Assembly: GCA_016235125.1 (NCBI GenBank)
Contig: JACRLZ010000002.1
Coordinates: 372,001-436,000, forward strand
DNA length: 64,000 bases
Direction: 5' to 3'
Source of the DNA: Sphingobacteriales bacterium
Lineage (GTDB): Bacteria; Bacteroidota; Bacteroidia; Chitinophagales; Chitinophagaceae
A program made the translations under genes and the position numbers. Of the stretch, positions 1 through 7,206 are shown piece by piece (position 1 is the first letter of the stretch; each line of letters opens with the position of its first letter). The notes under the pieces were generated by a model that worked only from the letters and a program-made list of their open reading frames with translations, did not search any database and had not been told where the DNA came from.

Positions 1-668
1 GACTCACTATTTTTTCCCCAGCGATAGTCGGCATAAATTTTTATCAGGTCGGCGCCTTTCCCGATCTCCGTTCTCACTTCTTCCATCATTTCATTAGCAT
101 TTGAAACTTCAGCAGCGCCTTGTGGTAAAACAACATCTGCTGATGACGATCTTGGCCCATATGTTCCCTTTGCTACAATAGCTCTTGTAGCAATGATCAT
201 TCTTGGTCCGGGTACCACTCCTTTTTCAATTGCTTTTTTCAAACCCACATCGTCATACATAGCTCCTTCTGTTCCCAGGTCTCTCACAGTAGTAAAGCCA
301 GCCATCAGTGTAGCATTGGCATGATTTACGGCTCTTGCCGTTCTTTCTGCTCTTGATTCCTTCAGCACCTGGTCATCCCATGATGTTTCATTATAAGGAT
401 GGAGAAATAAATGCGAATGACCTTCAATTAATCCCGGAAGCAATGTCATTCCTTTCAGTTCGATGATCTTTGTGTCTGCAGGCAGTTTGAAACTCATCGA
501 TCCGGCTTCTTCTATTTTATTATTCTTCAGCAGCACTACCCAGCCGGTTTGCATCTGCTCTCCATCAAATACCCTGTCTGGTTTCAGCAGAATAAACTTA
601 TCTGGTTGCTGGGCAATAATCTTACCAGCGTAAAAAAGAATGAATAATATTCCAAAGGCTTTTTTCAT
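1..668 (-). CDS. Amidohydrolase (imidazolonepropionase-like), C-terminus outside window
   Basis: About 222 N-terminal residues are visible. They start with a signal peptide (MKKAFGILFILFYAGKIIAQ) and continue into the small beta domain and the first metal site of the amidohydrolase superfamily, seen as EGHSHLFLHP (HxH type) near residue 78. Later stretches such as FTTVRDLGTEGA and GPRMIIATRAI are typical of the secreted imidazolonepropionase-like branch. The protein probably hydrolyses an amide or peptide-like bond with a metal-activated water in the periplasm; the substrate is unknown. The ATG is at 666-668, two bases after the stop of the upstream gene, so the two are probably cotranscribed. 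The remaining metal ligands lie beyond base 1. Confidence 0.85.
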   Translation of the reverse strand, partial: MKKAFGILFILFYAGKIIAQQPDKFILLKPDRVFDGEQMQTGWVVLLKNNKIEEAGSMSFKLPADTKIIELKGMTLLPGLIEGHSHLFLHPYNETSWDDQVLKESRAERTARAVNHANATLMAGFTTVRDLGTEGAMYDDVGLKKAIEKGVVPGPRMIIATRAIVAKGTYGPRSSSADVVLPQGAAEVSNANEMMEEVRTEIGKGADLIKIYADYRWGKNSE

Positions 669-670
669 CG

Positions 671-1444
671 TTATTGTTGGATAGAAAATTTCCGGAAATA
701 ATCCTCTGTAAAACTTTTATCCAGCTTTCCATAAAACGCAACCAGCAGTTTTACTTTTTGCCTGATGCGGGGATAGGTGTCAAAATATATCCAGAAATCT
801 TCGTCTGGTTTAAATAGATTTTGTGCAAGGGTATTTAAATCGTTTTCAAGACTTGAAATTGCATATTGCGTAAGAAAACCTTTTTTACACAGAGCTGTAT
901 CAAAACTCTGGGAAGACTCGTTATTGCGGATAGCTCCTACACCTGCTTCCGGATCATTGTAATCAAATCCGGGTATATTGGCGTTTTTCCATGCAATAGT
1001 GTCAAGAAATCTTGAATAACCCCGCATAAGAATACTGGAGTATTCATGATGAAAGGTTTGTTCGAGATAGGAATCAGTATAGCCATTTGATTCACCATCG
1101 TTGGTGACATACACGGCATCATTTGAATTAGTGCCGCCAAAACCGACATTAAAGAATGACATGCTTTTAAAAAAATAAACAGATTTGAGTGTAAGCTTTA
1201 ATAATCCTGCCGGGTATTTTGAAATGGCTGCAACGATGGCGCTTTTGCTCCTGCTGATTTCACTTTTGGCAATCGGTTCGGAAGCAGCGCTGGTAGGGGC
1301 CGATTGCCATTCTTCAGGAAATGCGTCGGCTGTCGTTACATTGAAATAAACACTTACCCCTTTTATGGTTGTATCACCCGGGCCCGATGATGCTTTCAGC
1401 ATCAACAGAACTGTGAAAATGCTAAGCCATACGGTTTTTATCAT
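671..1444 (-). CDS. Secreted protein of unknown function with a HHEYSS helix
   Basis: This 257-residue protein has an N-terminal signal peptide (hydrophobic residues 5-17). Residues 132-137 read HHEYSS in an otherwise helical stretch. This recalls the metal-binding helix of Bacteroidota zinc-metallopeptidase-like secreted proteins, but the second His of a true HExxH is replaced by Ser, so catalysis cannot be claimed. The stop codon lies two bases before the start of the amidohydrolase gene, which suggests a two-gene operon. The start at 1444 is divergent from the trp promoter at 1464. Function is not known. Confidence 0.6.
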   Translation of the reverse strand: MIKTVWLSIFTVLLMLKASSGPGDTTIKGVSVYFNVTTADAFPEEWQSAPTSAASEPIAKSEISRSKSAIVAAISKYPAGLLKLTLKSVYFFKSMSFFNVGFGGTNSNDAVYVTNDGESNGYTDSYLEQTFHHEYSSILMRGYSRFLDTIAWKNANIPGFDYNDPEAGVGAIRNNESSQSFDTALCKKGFLTQYAISSLENDLNTLAQNLFKPDEDFWIYFDTYPRIRQKVKLLVAFYGKLDKSFTEDYFRKFSIQQ

Positions 1445-1463
1445 ATGTTAAATCTAAAAAGAA

Positions 1464-1494
1464 TTTGAATATGTGAATTTTGCTTCTATATTTG
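1464..1494 (+). promoter_or_regulatory. Bacteroidota-type promoter of the trp operon
   Basis: TTTG at 1464-1467 and TATATTTG at 1487-1494 match the Bacteroidota -33 and -7 elements (TTTG, TAnnTTTG) with exactly 19 bases between them. A start site a few bases after the -7 element would fall near 1498-1500. The leader peptide ATG is at 1502, so the leader would be translated almost without a 5' UTR. Confidence 0.85.
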
Positions 1495-1501
1495 TGATGT
1501 A

Positions 1502-1564
1502 ATGAAACAGCAAATTACAAATAAACTGTGGTGGTGGAACAGCAACTCTTACGGGGTACTGTAA
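1502..1564 (+). CDS. trpL: trp leader peptide (20 codons, three consecutive Trp codons)
   Basis: ATG at 1502 opens a 20-codon frame ending at TAA 1562-1564. Codons 10-12 (1529-1537) are TGG TGG TGG, far above chance and directly ahead of trpE. The residues around them read NKLWWWNSNS. The peptide itself is expected to have no function; it senses charged tRNA-Trp by ribosome stalling. Codons 17-19 (TAC GGG GTA) contain the 5' arm of the predicted antiterminator, so the ribosome's position decides which hairpin forms. There is no room for a Shine-Dalgarno sequence if the promoter at 1464-1494 is used. Confidence 0.9.
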   Translation: MKQQITNKLWWWNSNSYGVL

Positions 1565-1602
1565 TATCATCATTGTATTTGTATAATTATATTCAGACCC
1601 CG
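1552..1602 (+). promoter_or_regulatory. Antiterminator hairpin of the trp attenuator
   Basis: Bases 1552-1567 pair with 1589-1602: CGGGGT with ACCCCG (6 bp), CTG with CAG (3 bp) and AATAT with ATATT (5 bp), with single bulged bases at 1558 and 1562. The loop is 1568-1588. The 3' arm (1597-1602) is also the 5' arm of the terminator, so the two structures exclude each other. A ribosome stalled on the Trp codons at 1529-1537 leaves 1552 onward free; one that reaches the stop at 1562 covers it. A further 6-bp pairing, ATTACA 1514-1519 with TGTAAT 1560-1565, could act as the early 1:2 hairpin. Confidence 0.85.
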
Positions 1603-1620
1603 CATAATGCGGGGTTTTTT
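1597..1620 (+). terminator. trp attenuator terminator
   Basis: Perfect 8-bp stem ACCCCGCA (1597-1604) with TGCGGGGT (1608-1615), loop TAA, followed by a T tract to 1620. It lies between the leader peptide and trpE. The ATG at 1607 that would extend trpE upstream lies inside this hairpin. Confidence 0.92.
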
Positions 1621-1627
1621 ATTTGAA

Positions 1628-3037
1628 ATGAGGAAAATTGAAATAAATACAAGCTGTAAGAAAATGCTGGCAGATGTGTATACACCTGTTGGCATTTACC
1701 TGCGGTTGCGGGATAAATTCCGGGATACCATTTTACTGGAAAGCACCGATCATCATTCATTTGAAAACAGCTGGTCCTTTATCTGCATTAATGCTATTGG
1801 AGGCATGGAAATCAGGTCAGCTGAATTTGCTGAATTCAAATTACCAGGTCAAAAGCCGGAAAAAATAGCGCTGAAAAATCCACGGGAAGTGCCGGAACTT
1901 TTTTGGGAGTTCATGCAGAAGTTTAAAATAAAACAGCCGGAAGTAAAAGAAGCAAAGTTTGCGCAGGGACTTTTTGGATATACCTGTTATGATGCTGTAA
2001 TATTTTTTGAATCTATTAAACTTTCCAAAAGCCCCCTTCAGGAGGTTGGGGGTATGCGTTACAGACTTTATCAATATGTTATTGCCATCAACCATTTTAA
2101 AGATGAACTGTTTATCTGTGAAAATAAAATAAGCGGAATTGAAAGCGATGTGGCAGCAGTGGAATCCTTGATAAGGAGTAAAGATGTACCTGTTTATCCA
2201 TTTGCTATCCGGGGGCAGGAGATATTAAACATGACAGATGATGAGTATAAAGAAATGGTGAAAAAAGGAATTGCCGGTTGCCATCGTGGCGATGTTTTCC
2301 AGATTGTGTTGAGTCGGAGATTTCAGCAGGAATTTACCGGCGATGAATTTAATGTGTACAGGGCTTTGCGCAGCATTAACCCTTCCCCGTACTTGTTTTT
2401 CTTTGATTATGGAGATTATAAACTGATGGGCTCATCTCCGGAGGCACAACTGGTGATTCAGAATAATAAAGCTATCATGCATCCCATTGCGGGTACATTT
2501 AAAAGAACCGGTGATGATGAAGCCGATAAAGCTGCTGCTGAAAGATTATTAAAAGACGCAAAGGAGAATGCAGAGCATATAATGCTGGTTGATCTGGCAA
2601 GAAATGACTTAAGCCGGGTATGCGAAGATGTGGTAGTTGTGCATTTCAGGCAGGTGCAATATTTTTCACATGTGATTCATTTGGTAAGTGAAGTTGTTGG
2701 GAGGGTAAAGGAAGGAACGAATCCTTTTGAACTATTGGCAAAAACATTTCCTGCAGGAACATTAAGTGGAGCGCCAAAGTTCAAAGCTATGGAACTGATC
2801 GATGCATACGAAGCGACAGCGAGAAGTTATTACGGAGGAGCTATTGGTTTTATGGGTTTTGACGGCAGTTGCAACCATGCAATAATGATAAGAACTTTTT
2901 TGAGTAAAAATAATACATTGACTTACCAGGCTGGAGCAGGAGTGGTGGCAGCCAGTGATCCGGAAAGTGAGTTGCAGGAAGTGAATAATAAGTTAGGGGC
3001 ATTGAAAAAAGCAATTGACCTCGCAAAAGAAATCTGA
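1628..3037 (+). CDS. trpE: Anthranilate synthase component I
   Basis: The 469-residue protein converts chorismate and ammonia (from TrpG) to anthranilate, the first committed step of tryptophan synthesis. The Trp feedback element LLES is at residues 36-39. Chorismate-binding motifs are present: PIAGTFKR, HIMLVDLARNDLSRV, FPAGTLSGAPK and YYGGAIGFMGFDG. The start is placed at ATG 1628 (MRKIEIN) because the upstream in-frame ATG 1607 sits in the attenuator hairpin. trpG begins one base after the stop, consistent with coupled synthesis of the two subunits. Expression is predicted to be controlled by attenuation, and activity by feedback inhibition. Confidence 0.97.
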   Translation: MRKIEINTSCKKMLADVYTPVGIYLRLRDKFRDTILLESTDHHSFENSWSFICINAIGGMEIRSAEFAEFKLPGQKPEKIALKNPREVPELFWEFMQKFKIKQPEVKEAKFAQGLFGYTCYDAVIFFESIKLSKSPLQEVGGMRYRLYQYVIAINHFKDELFICENKISGIESDVAAVESLIRSKDVPVYPFAIRGQEILNMTDDEYKEMVKKGIAGCHRGDVFQIVLSRRFQQEFTGDEFNVYRALRSINPSPYLFFFDYGDYKLMGSSPEAQLVIQNNKAIMHPIAGTFKRTGDDEADKAAAERLLKDAKENAEHIMLVDLARNDLSRVCEDVVVVHFRQVQYFSHVIHLVSEVVGRVKEGTNPFELLAKTFPAGTLSGAPKFKAMELIDAYEATARSYYGGAIGFMGFDGSCNHAIMIRTFLSKNNTLTYQAGAGVVAASDPESELQEVNNKLGALKKAIDLAKEI

Positions 3038-3038
3038 T

Positions 3039-3611
3039 ATGAAGATTCTTGTTTTTGATAATTACGATTCATTCACTTACAATCTTGTCCATTTGGTGGA
3101 GAAGATAACGCATACCGAAGCAGATGTATACCGTAACGACCAGGTTAGTTTAGAGAAAGTGAAGGGTTATGATAAAATCATTTTATCCCCCGGCCCGGGC
3201 ATACCGGAAGAAGCCGGGTTATTGTTGCCGCTGATAAAAGAATATGCGGCTTCAAAATCAATACTGGGAGTTTGTTTAGGGCATCAGGCTATTGGAGAAG
3301 CATTTGGTGGGAAGTTGGTTAATCTTTCAACAGTTTATCATGGCGTTGCCACTCAGGTGAAAATTGACAGAACAAAAGAATCTGAATTGTTTGAAGGTTT
3401 GCCTGATATAATAGAAGCGGGCCGTTATCATAGCTGGATTGTGGCGTATGAAAATTTTCCGGAGGAATTAGAAGTGACAGCAAGAGATGATAATGGATAT
3501 ATCATGGCGTTACAGCATAAACAATATGATGTGCAGGGAGTGCAGTTTCACCCGGAGAGTGTGCTGACGCCGCATGGAGAAAAGATTTTAAAAAATTGGT
3601 TAAGGCATTAA
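3039..3611 (+). CDS. trpG: Anthranilate synthase component II, glutamine amidotransferase
   Basis: This class I glutamine amidotransferase of 190 residues releases ammonia from glutamine for TrpE. The oxyanion motif SPGPG is at about residues 50-54, the nucleophile Cys79 lies in GVCLGHQ, and the His/Glu pair lies in VQFHPES near the C-terminus. It starts at ATG 3039 (MKILVFD), one base after the trpE stop; an in-frame codon at 3015 lies inside trpE. It is not fused to trpD, unlike the enterobacterial arrangement. Its stop codon is the first part of an inverted-repeat element that fills the gap to trpD. Confidence 0.96.
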   Translation: MKILVFDNYDSFTYNLVHLVEKITHTEADVYRNDQVSLEKVKGYDKIILSPGPGIPEEAGLLLPLIKEYAASKSILGVCLGHQAIGEAFGGKLVNLSTVYHGVATQVKIDRTKESELFEGLPDIIEAGRYHSWIVAYENFPEELEVTARDDNGYIMALQHKQYDVQGVQFHPESVLTPHGEKILKNWLRH

Positions 3612-3686
3612 CCGCAGAGAACGGGAGGAAAAGAGATTTCGCAGAGTATCTCAGTGCTAACGCTGCGAACTCATGTTCTCCGCGGT
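3611..3686. repeat. Inverted-repeat element between trpG and trpD
   Basis: ACCGCAGAGAAC at 3611-3622 and GTTCTCCGCGGT at 3675-3686 form 12-base terminal inverted repeats with one mismatch. The element begins within the trpG stop codon. Its CGCAGAG composition resembles the trpB-trpA spacer element, which suggests one dispersed family. Confidence 0.65.
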
Positions 3687-3696
3687 GAACAAAGAA

Positions 3697-4689
3697 ATGA
3701 AAAAGATACTGCAATATTTATTTGAGCACAAAACACTAAGCCGTGAAGAGGCTAAAGATGTTTTAATAAACATCGGCAAAGGCCTGTACAACGAGCATGA
3801 GGTAACAGCATTTATGACTGTGTATCTGATGCGCAGCATAACGATTGAAGAGTTACAGGGCTTCAGGGATGCTTTAATGGAACTATGTGTAAAAGTTGAT
3901 TTGAGTGAGTATGAAACAATAGATATTGTCGGCACAGGTGGTGATGGGAAGAATACGTTCAATATTTCCACACTGGCTTGTTTTATTGTGGCAGGGGCAG
4001 GACAAAAAGTTGCCAAGCATGGTAACTATGGTGCTTCATCAATAAGTGGTGCAAGTAATGTGATGGAACAACTGGGATATAAATTCAGTAATGATAACAG
4101 TAAACTGAAAAAAGAGATCGAAGTAACGAATATTTGTTTCTTGCATGCACCATTGTTTCACCCGGCATTAAAAACTGTTGGGCCAATACGAAAGAACCTT
4201 GCGATGCGAACTTTTTTTAACATGCTTGGTCCCATGGCTAATCCCGCAAATCCATCTTACCAGTTAGTAGGGGTTTATAATCTGGAAATGGCGAGGATTT
4301 ACAATTACTTGTTGCAACTGGGCGGTAACCCATTTACTGTGATATACAGTTTGGATGGTTATGATGAAATTTCGCTGACCAATGATACTAAGGTAATAAC
4401 GAATGAAGGTGAAAGGGTAATGACACCTGAACAATTGGGCAAACGGATGGTGACGGCACAGGATATTAATGGAGGCAACAGTGTGGAGGAAGCAGCAAAA
4501 ATTTTTGCTGCAATACTAAGAGGTGAAGGCACATGGGCGCAGAATGCAGTTGCGCTGGCGAATGCTGCAATGGCTTTGCATTGTACCGGTAAGTATAAAG
4601 ATTATAATGGCGCATATAATGCCGCAGTGGAGAGTTTGGAAAGAGGAAAAGCTAACGGGTGTTTAAAGAAATTACTGTCATTGCAATAG
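3697..4689 (+). CDS. trpD: Anthranilate phosphoribosyltransferase
   Basis: The 330-residue enzyme transfers phosphoribose from PRPP to anthranilate. Family motifs are seen in order: GTGGDGKNTFNIST (PRPP loop), KHGNYGASS, GASNVMEQLG and RTFFNMLGPMANP. The start at ATG 3697 (MKKILQYLF) is preferred over the in-frame ATG 3673, which lies inside the repeat element 3611-3686. The length is normal for a single-domain TrpD. The following gap to trpC holds another repeat element. Confidence 0.96.
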   Translation: MKKILQYLFEHKTLSREEAKDVLINIGKGLYNEHEVTAFMTVYLMRSITIEELQGFRDALMELCVKVDLSEYETIDIVGTGGDGKNTFNISTLACFIVAGAGQKVAKHGNYGASSISGASNVMEQLGYKFSNDNSKLKKEIEVTNICFLHAPLFHPALKTVGPIRKNLAMRTFFNMLGPMANPANPSYQLVGVYNLEMARIYNYLLQLGGNPFTVIYSLDGYDEISLTNDTKVITNEGERVMTPEQLGKRMVTAQDINGGNSVEEAAKIFAAILRGEGTWAQNAVALANAAMALHCTGKYKDYNGAYNAAVESLERGKANGCLKKLLSLQ

Positions 4690-4713
4690 CGAAACAGTAT
4701 TTATTTTCTCGGA

Positions 4714-4789
4714 GTCTTGTCACTCCGACGAAGGAGGAGTCTGAAAGAGCAGGCTTGTTGGGATGCCTCGTTCCTCGGCATGACAAGAC
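4714..4789. repeat. Inverted-repeat element between trpD and trpC
   Basis: GTCTTGTC at 4714-4721 and GACAAGAC at 4782-4789 bracket 60 bases. A smaller nested palindrome, CGGAGT with ACTCCG, sits at its left end. The internal text (GCAGGCTTGTTGGGATGCC) resembles dispersed 'TCATGCCGAGG' intergenic repeats of Bacteroidota genomes. It accounts for most of the 140-base gap. Confidence 0.55.
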
Positions 4790-4829
4790 CCTAAAAGAAC
4801 GAAGAGTCGTTAACGACACTAACAAAAAG

Positions 4830-5615
4830 ATGAATATTTTAGAAACGATAGTAGCCGCCAAGAAAAAGGAAATTGAGCCGTTCAAGACAAGGAGTCCGAT
4901 CGAGCGGTTTGAACGGGAGGGTTTTTTCTGGCAAATAAGAAACCGCTCCATGGTACAAAGTTTATTGATGCCAGGCAGCACCGGCATCATTGCCGAGTTC
5001 AAAAGAAAAAGCCCGAGCAAAGGATGGTTCAAGACAAAAGAACTGGAAGTGGAGCCAGTGGTAACGGCTTACAACAAAAGCGCCGCTGGTATCTCAGTGC
5101 TCACCGATAATGAATTTTTTGGTGGCGATCTTGATGATTTAATTCAAACCAAAGTAGTGACTGATATTCCTGTGCTCCGCAAAGATTTTATTGTTGACAA
5201 ATGGCAAATAGCTGAATCAAAAGCATTCGGCGCCGATGTGATATTATTGATTGCAGCATGTTTGTCGCCGGCACAGGTAAAGGATTTTGCCGGCTATGCC
5301 GCCAGCATCGGCCTGGAATCAATACTGGAAGTGCATAATGAGGAAGAGCTCGGTCATTGTTGTGATGAGATAAATATGGTTGGGGTTAACAACCGGAATC
5401 TAAAAACCTTTGAAGTGGACATCAACACTTCGCTGCAATTGTTTGATAAGATACCGGCGGGTAAACCGGCTATTACAGAAAGCGGTATCAGCAGTGTTGA
5501 CAGCATTGTAACTTTACGCAACGCCGGATTCAAGGGTTTTTTGATCGGTGAAAATTTTATGAAAGCGGAACAGCCGGGAAAGGCGTTTGAAGATTTTGTT
5601 ATTGGATTAAAATAA
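4830..5615 (+). CDS. trpC: Indole-3-glycerol phosphate synthase
   Basis: The 261-residue TIM-barrel enzyme closes the indole ring from CdRP. Motifs seen are EFKRKSPSKG near the N-terminus, ISVLTDNEFFGG, VLRKDFIVDKWQI, ADVILLIAACL, GVNNRNLKTFEVD and ITESGISS. The start at ATG 4830 (MNILETIVAAKKKE) fits family length; the upstream in-frame extension would be translated from the repeat element. It is monofunctional, with trpF as a separate gene downstream. Confidence 0.96.
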   Translation: MNILETIVAAKKKEIEPFKTRSPIERFEREGFFWQIRNRSMVQSLLMPGSTGIIAEFKRKSPSKGWFKTKELEVEPVVTAYNKSAAGISVLTDNEFFGGDLDDLIQTKVVTDIPVLRKDFIVDKWQIAESKAFGADVILLIAACLSPAQVKDFAGYAASIGLESILEVHNEEELGHCCDEINMVGVNNRNLKTFEVDINTSLQLFDKIPAGKPAITESGISSVDSIVTLRNAGFKGFLIGENFMKAEQPGKAFEDFVIGLK

Positions 5616-5625
5616 ATACATCTCC

Positions 5626-5656
5626 CACAAAGGCACTAAGGCCACTAAGCTTTGTG
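5626..5656. repeat. Inverted repeat between trpC and trpF
   Basis: CACAAAG at 5626-5632 and CTTTGTG at 5650-5656 flank GCACTAAGGCCACTAAG. It fills part of the 76-base gap and resembles the 'CAAAGGCACTAAGGCAC' dispersed repeats seen in Bacteroidota. It may form a small RNA hairpin in the trp mRNA. Confidence 0.45.
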
Positions 5657-5691
5657 TTCTTGCTGTCTTGCTGGGAAACAAACACAACAAT

Positions 5692-6315
5692 ATGAATATA
5701 AAAGTATGCGGCATCACTGAAATGAAGCAACTGCAACAGCTGGACGGGTTGGATATTGATTTTGCAGGATTGATATTTTATAAAGACTCGCCAAGATATA
5801 TTGGAGATAAGATTTCAAAGTCTGAGTTGAAAAAAGCAGACTTTGATTTGAAAAAAGTGGGAGTATTTGTCAATCCCGAAATGATAGATGTGCTGGATGC
5901 CATAGATGATTACGGCTTGGAAGTGGTGCAGTTGCACGGAGATGAAAGCCCGGAGATGTGTGGAGATCTGAGCAGTGAAGTGGAGGTAATAAAAGCATTT
6001 CGCATAGGCGGTGATGAAAATATTGATGAACTGGTTGCGCCTTATGATGCAGTGTGTGATTACTATCTGTTTGATAAAGCAACCGACTACAGCATCGGCG
6101 GCACCGGTCAGCAATTTGACTGGAATGTTTTAAATAAAGCCAAGGTTGAGAAACCATTCTTTCTCAGCGGCGGTATCAGCGTAGAAGATGCAGCAAGGAT
6201 AAAAGCATTTAAACACCCTGATTTATTTGGCGTGGACATCAACAGCAGATTTGAATCAGCACCGGGGATAAAGGATATGAGTAAAGTGCTGCAGTTTAAG
6301 ATGGCGATGAAGTGA
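5692..6315 (+). CDS. trpF: Phosphoribosylanthranilate isomerase
   Basis: The 207-residue TIM-barrel isomerase converts PRA to CdRP, the substrate of TrpC. Visible motifs are KVCGITE with the catalytic Cys near residue 5, GLIFYKDSPRYI, KVGVFVN, VVQLHGDE, FFLSGGIS and GVDINSRFE. The start at ATG 5692 (MNIKVCGI) removes an eight-residue extension encoded by the spacer. The first GC-rich repeat begins directly at its stop codon. Confidence 0.96.
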   Translation: MNIKVCGITEMKQLQQLDGLDIDFAGLIFYKDSPRYIGDKISKSELKKADFDLKKVGVFVNPEMIDVLDAIDDYGLEVVQLHGDESPEMCGDLSSEVEVIKAFRIGGDENIDELVAPYDAVCDYYLFDKATDYSIGGTGQQFDWNVLNKAKVEKPFFLSGGISVEDAARIKAFKHPDLFGVDINSRFESAPGIKDMSKVLQFKMAMK

Positions 6316-6497
6316 ACCCACCCCTACCCCTCCAGGGAGGGGATGCGGCACACAGCCCTAACTATTCGGAGAGGCTGATGTGAAAAAGGAAGAGGTTTAA
6401 AGTGAAGAGTGCTGAAGAAGTATTGTGCTTTAGTACACATCCCCGCCCGGGCGGGGCGAATTGAGTGAGCTAAATACTTTAAGATTCCGGGGTGGGT
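6316..6497. repeat. Left copy of GC-rich repeat flanking the DUF559 gene
   Basis: The unit is bounded by ACCCACCCC (6316-6324) and GGGGTGGGT (6489-6497). Inside are two palindromes: CCCCTCCAGGGAGGGG (6327-6342) and CCCCGCCCGGGCGGGG (6441-6456). The same two palindromes, in the same order and orientation, recur at 6958-7124 on the other side of the DUF559 gene, together with a shared GTGCTTTAGTA just before the second palindrome. Confidence 0.75.
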
Positions 6498-6503
6498 CAA
6501 AAT

Positions 6504-6950
6504 ATGAACAGAAGAATAATTCCATACAATCCAAAGCTGAAAGAACTGGCAAAAAAGCTTCGCCAGAATATGACTTTTTCAGAAGTAAGATTATGGAATG
6601 AATTAAAAAACGGACAACTGATGGGTTATGATTTTGACAGGCAACGGCCGATTGGAAACTATATCGTTGATTTCTTTTGCAAAGACCTCCAACTGGCAAT
6701 AGAAGTAGATGGAATAACACACCTGGATGAAAAGGTGATTGAAAAAGATTTTATCAGGCAGGAGAATATGGAAGAGCTGGGTGTTTCGTTTTTACGATTT
6801 GATGCATTGTTGGTGGTTAACAAAGTGGAAGCGGCGGTAAAGGAAATAAGAAACTGGATACTGGAATATGAAGATAAGAACGGGGTGAATGGTTTTGTAC
6901 AGAGAAAAAGAGAAGCGTTGCAAAATCCTGTTTCAAGAAAAAGGAAGTGA
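6504..6950 (+). CDS. DUF559 (Vsr-like) endonuclease-domain protein inside the trp operon
   Basis: The 148-residue protein has the DUF559 pattern of the restriction-endonuclease-like fold related to Vsr. Candidate catalytic residues are E27 (TFSEVRLW), D56 (YIVDFFC) and E67/D69 (AIEVDG). It is unrelated to tryptophan synthesis yet sits between trpF and trpB in the same orientation. The start is ATG 6504 (MNRRIIPYNP); a GTG at 6492 lies within the repeat's terminal inverted repeat. Direct copies of a GC-rich repeat flank the gene, so the whole 6316-7124 segment looks like an inserted unit. Nuclease activity and substrate are not known. Confidence 0.85.
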   Translation: MNRRIIPYNPKLKELAKKLRQNMTFSEVRLWNELKNGQLMGYDFDRQRPIGNYIVDFFCKDLQLAIEVDGITHLDEKVIEKDFIRQENMEELGVSFLRFDALLVVNKVEAAVKEIRNWILEYEDKNGVNGFVQRKREALQNPVSRKRK

Positions 6951-6957
6951 GTGTGTA

Positions 6958-7124
6958 ACCCACCCCTTTCGGGGATTTTTTTATTAGTAATTGCTTCGGC
7001 CCCTCCAGGGAGGGGATGACGGTCGTTTTAGTTCGGAAAGAAAGGATCCTGTGTGCTTTAGTAAGCATCCCCGCCTGGGCGGGGCAGATTGAGGAAAGCT
7101 AAATGTTTTGAGCAACTGGGGGGT
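6958..7124. repeat. Right copy of GC-rich repeat flanking the DUF559 gene
   Basis: It starts with ACCCACCCC (6958-6966) and carries CCCCTCCAGGGAGGGG (7000-7015) and CCCCGCCTGGGCGGGG (7069-7084), then the shared GATTGAG and AGCTAAAT. The right end (ACTGGGGGGTATG) is only a degenerate match to GGGGTGGGT. The remaining 80 bases to trpB show no other feature. Confidence 0.72.
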
Positions 7125-7206
7125 ATGATGCCATGAAAACGGAACGTACAAGTGAGTGACACAACAGACGATGCCATGAAAAACTAAAGCTGGTAAACAA
7201 AACCTA

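Noticed and set aside
1607..1627. Upstream ATG that would extend TrpE by seven residues
   Set aside because: It lies inside the terminator hairpin; MRKIEIN at 1628 fits the family and the regulation.
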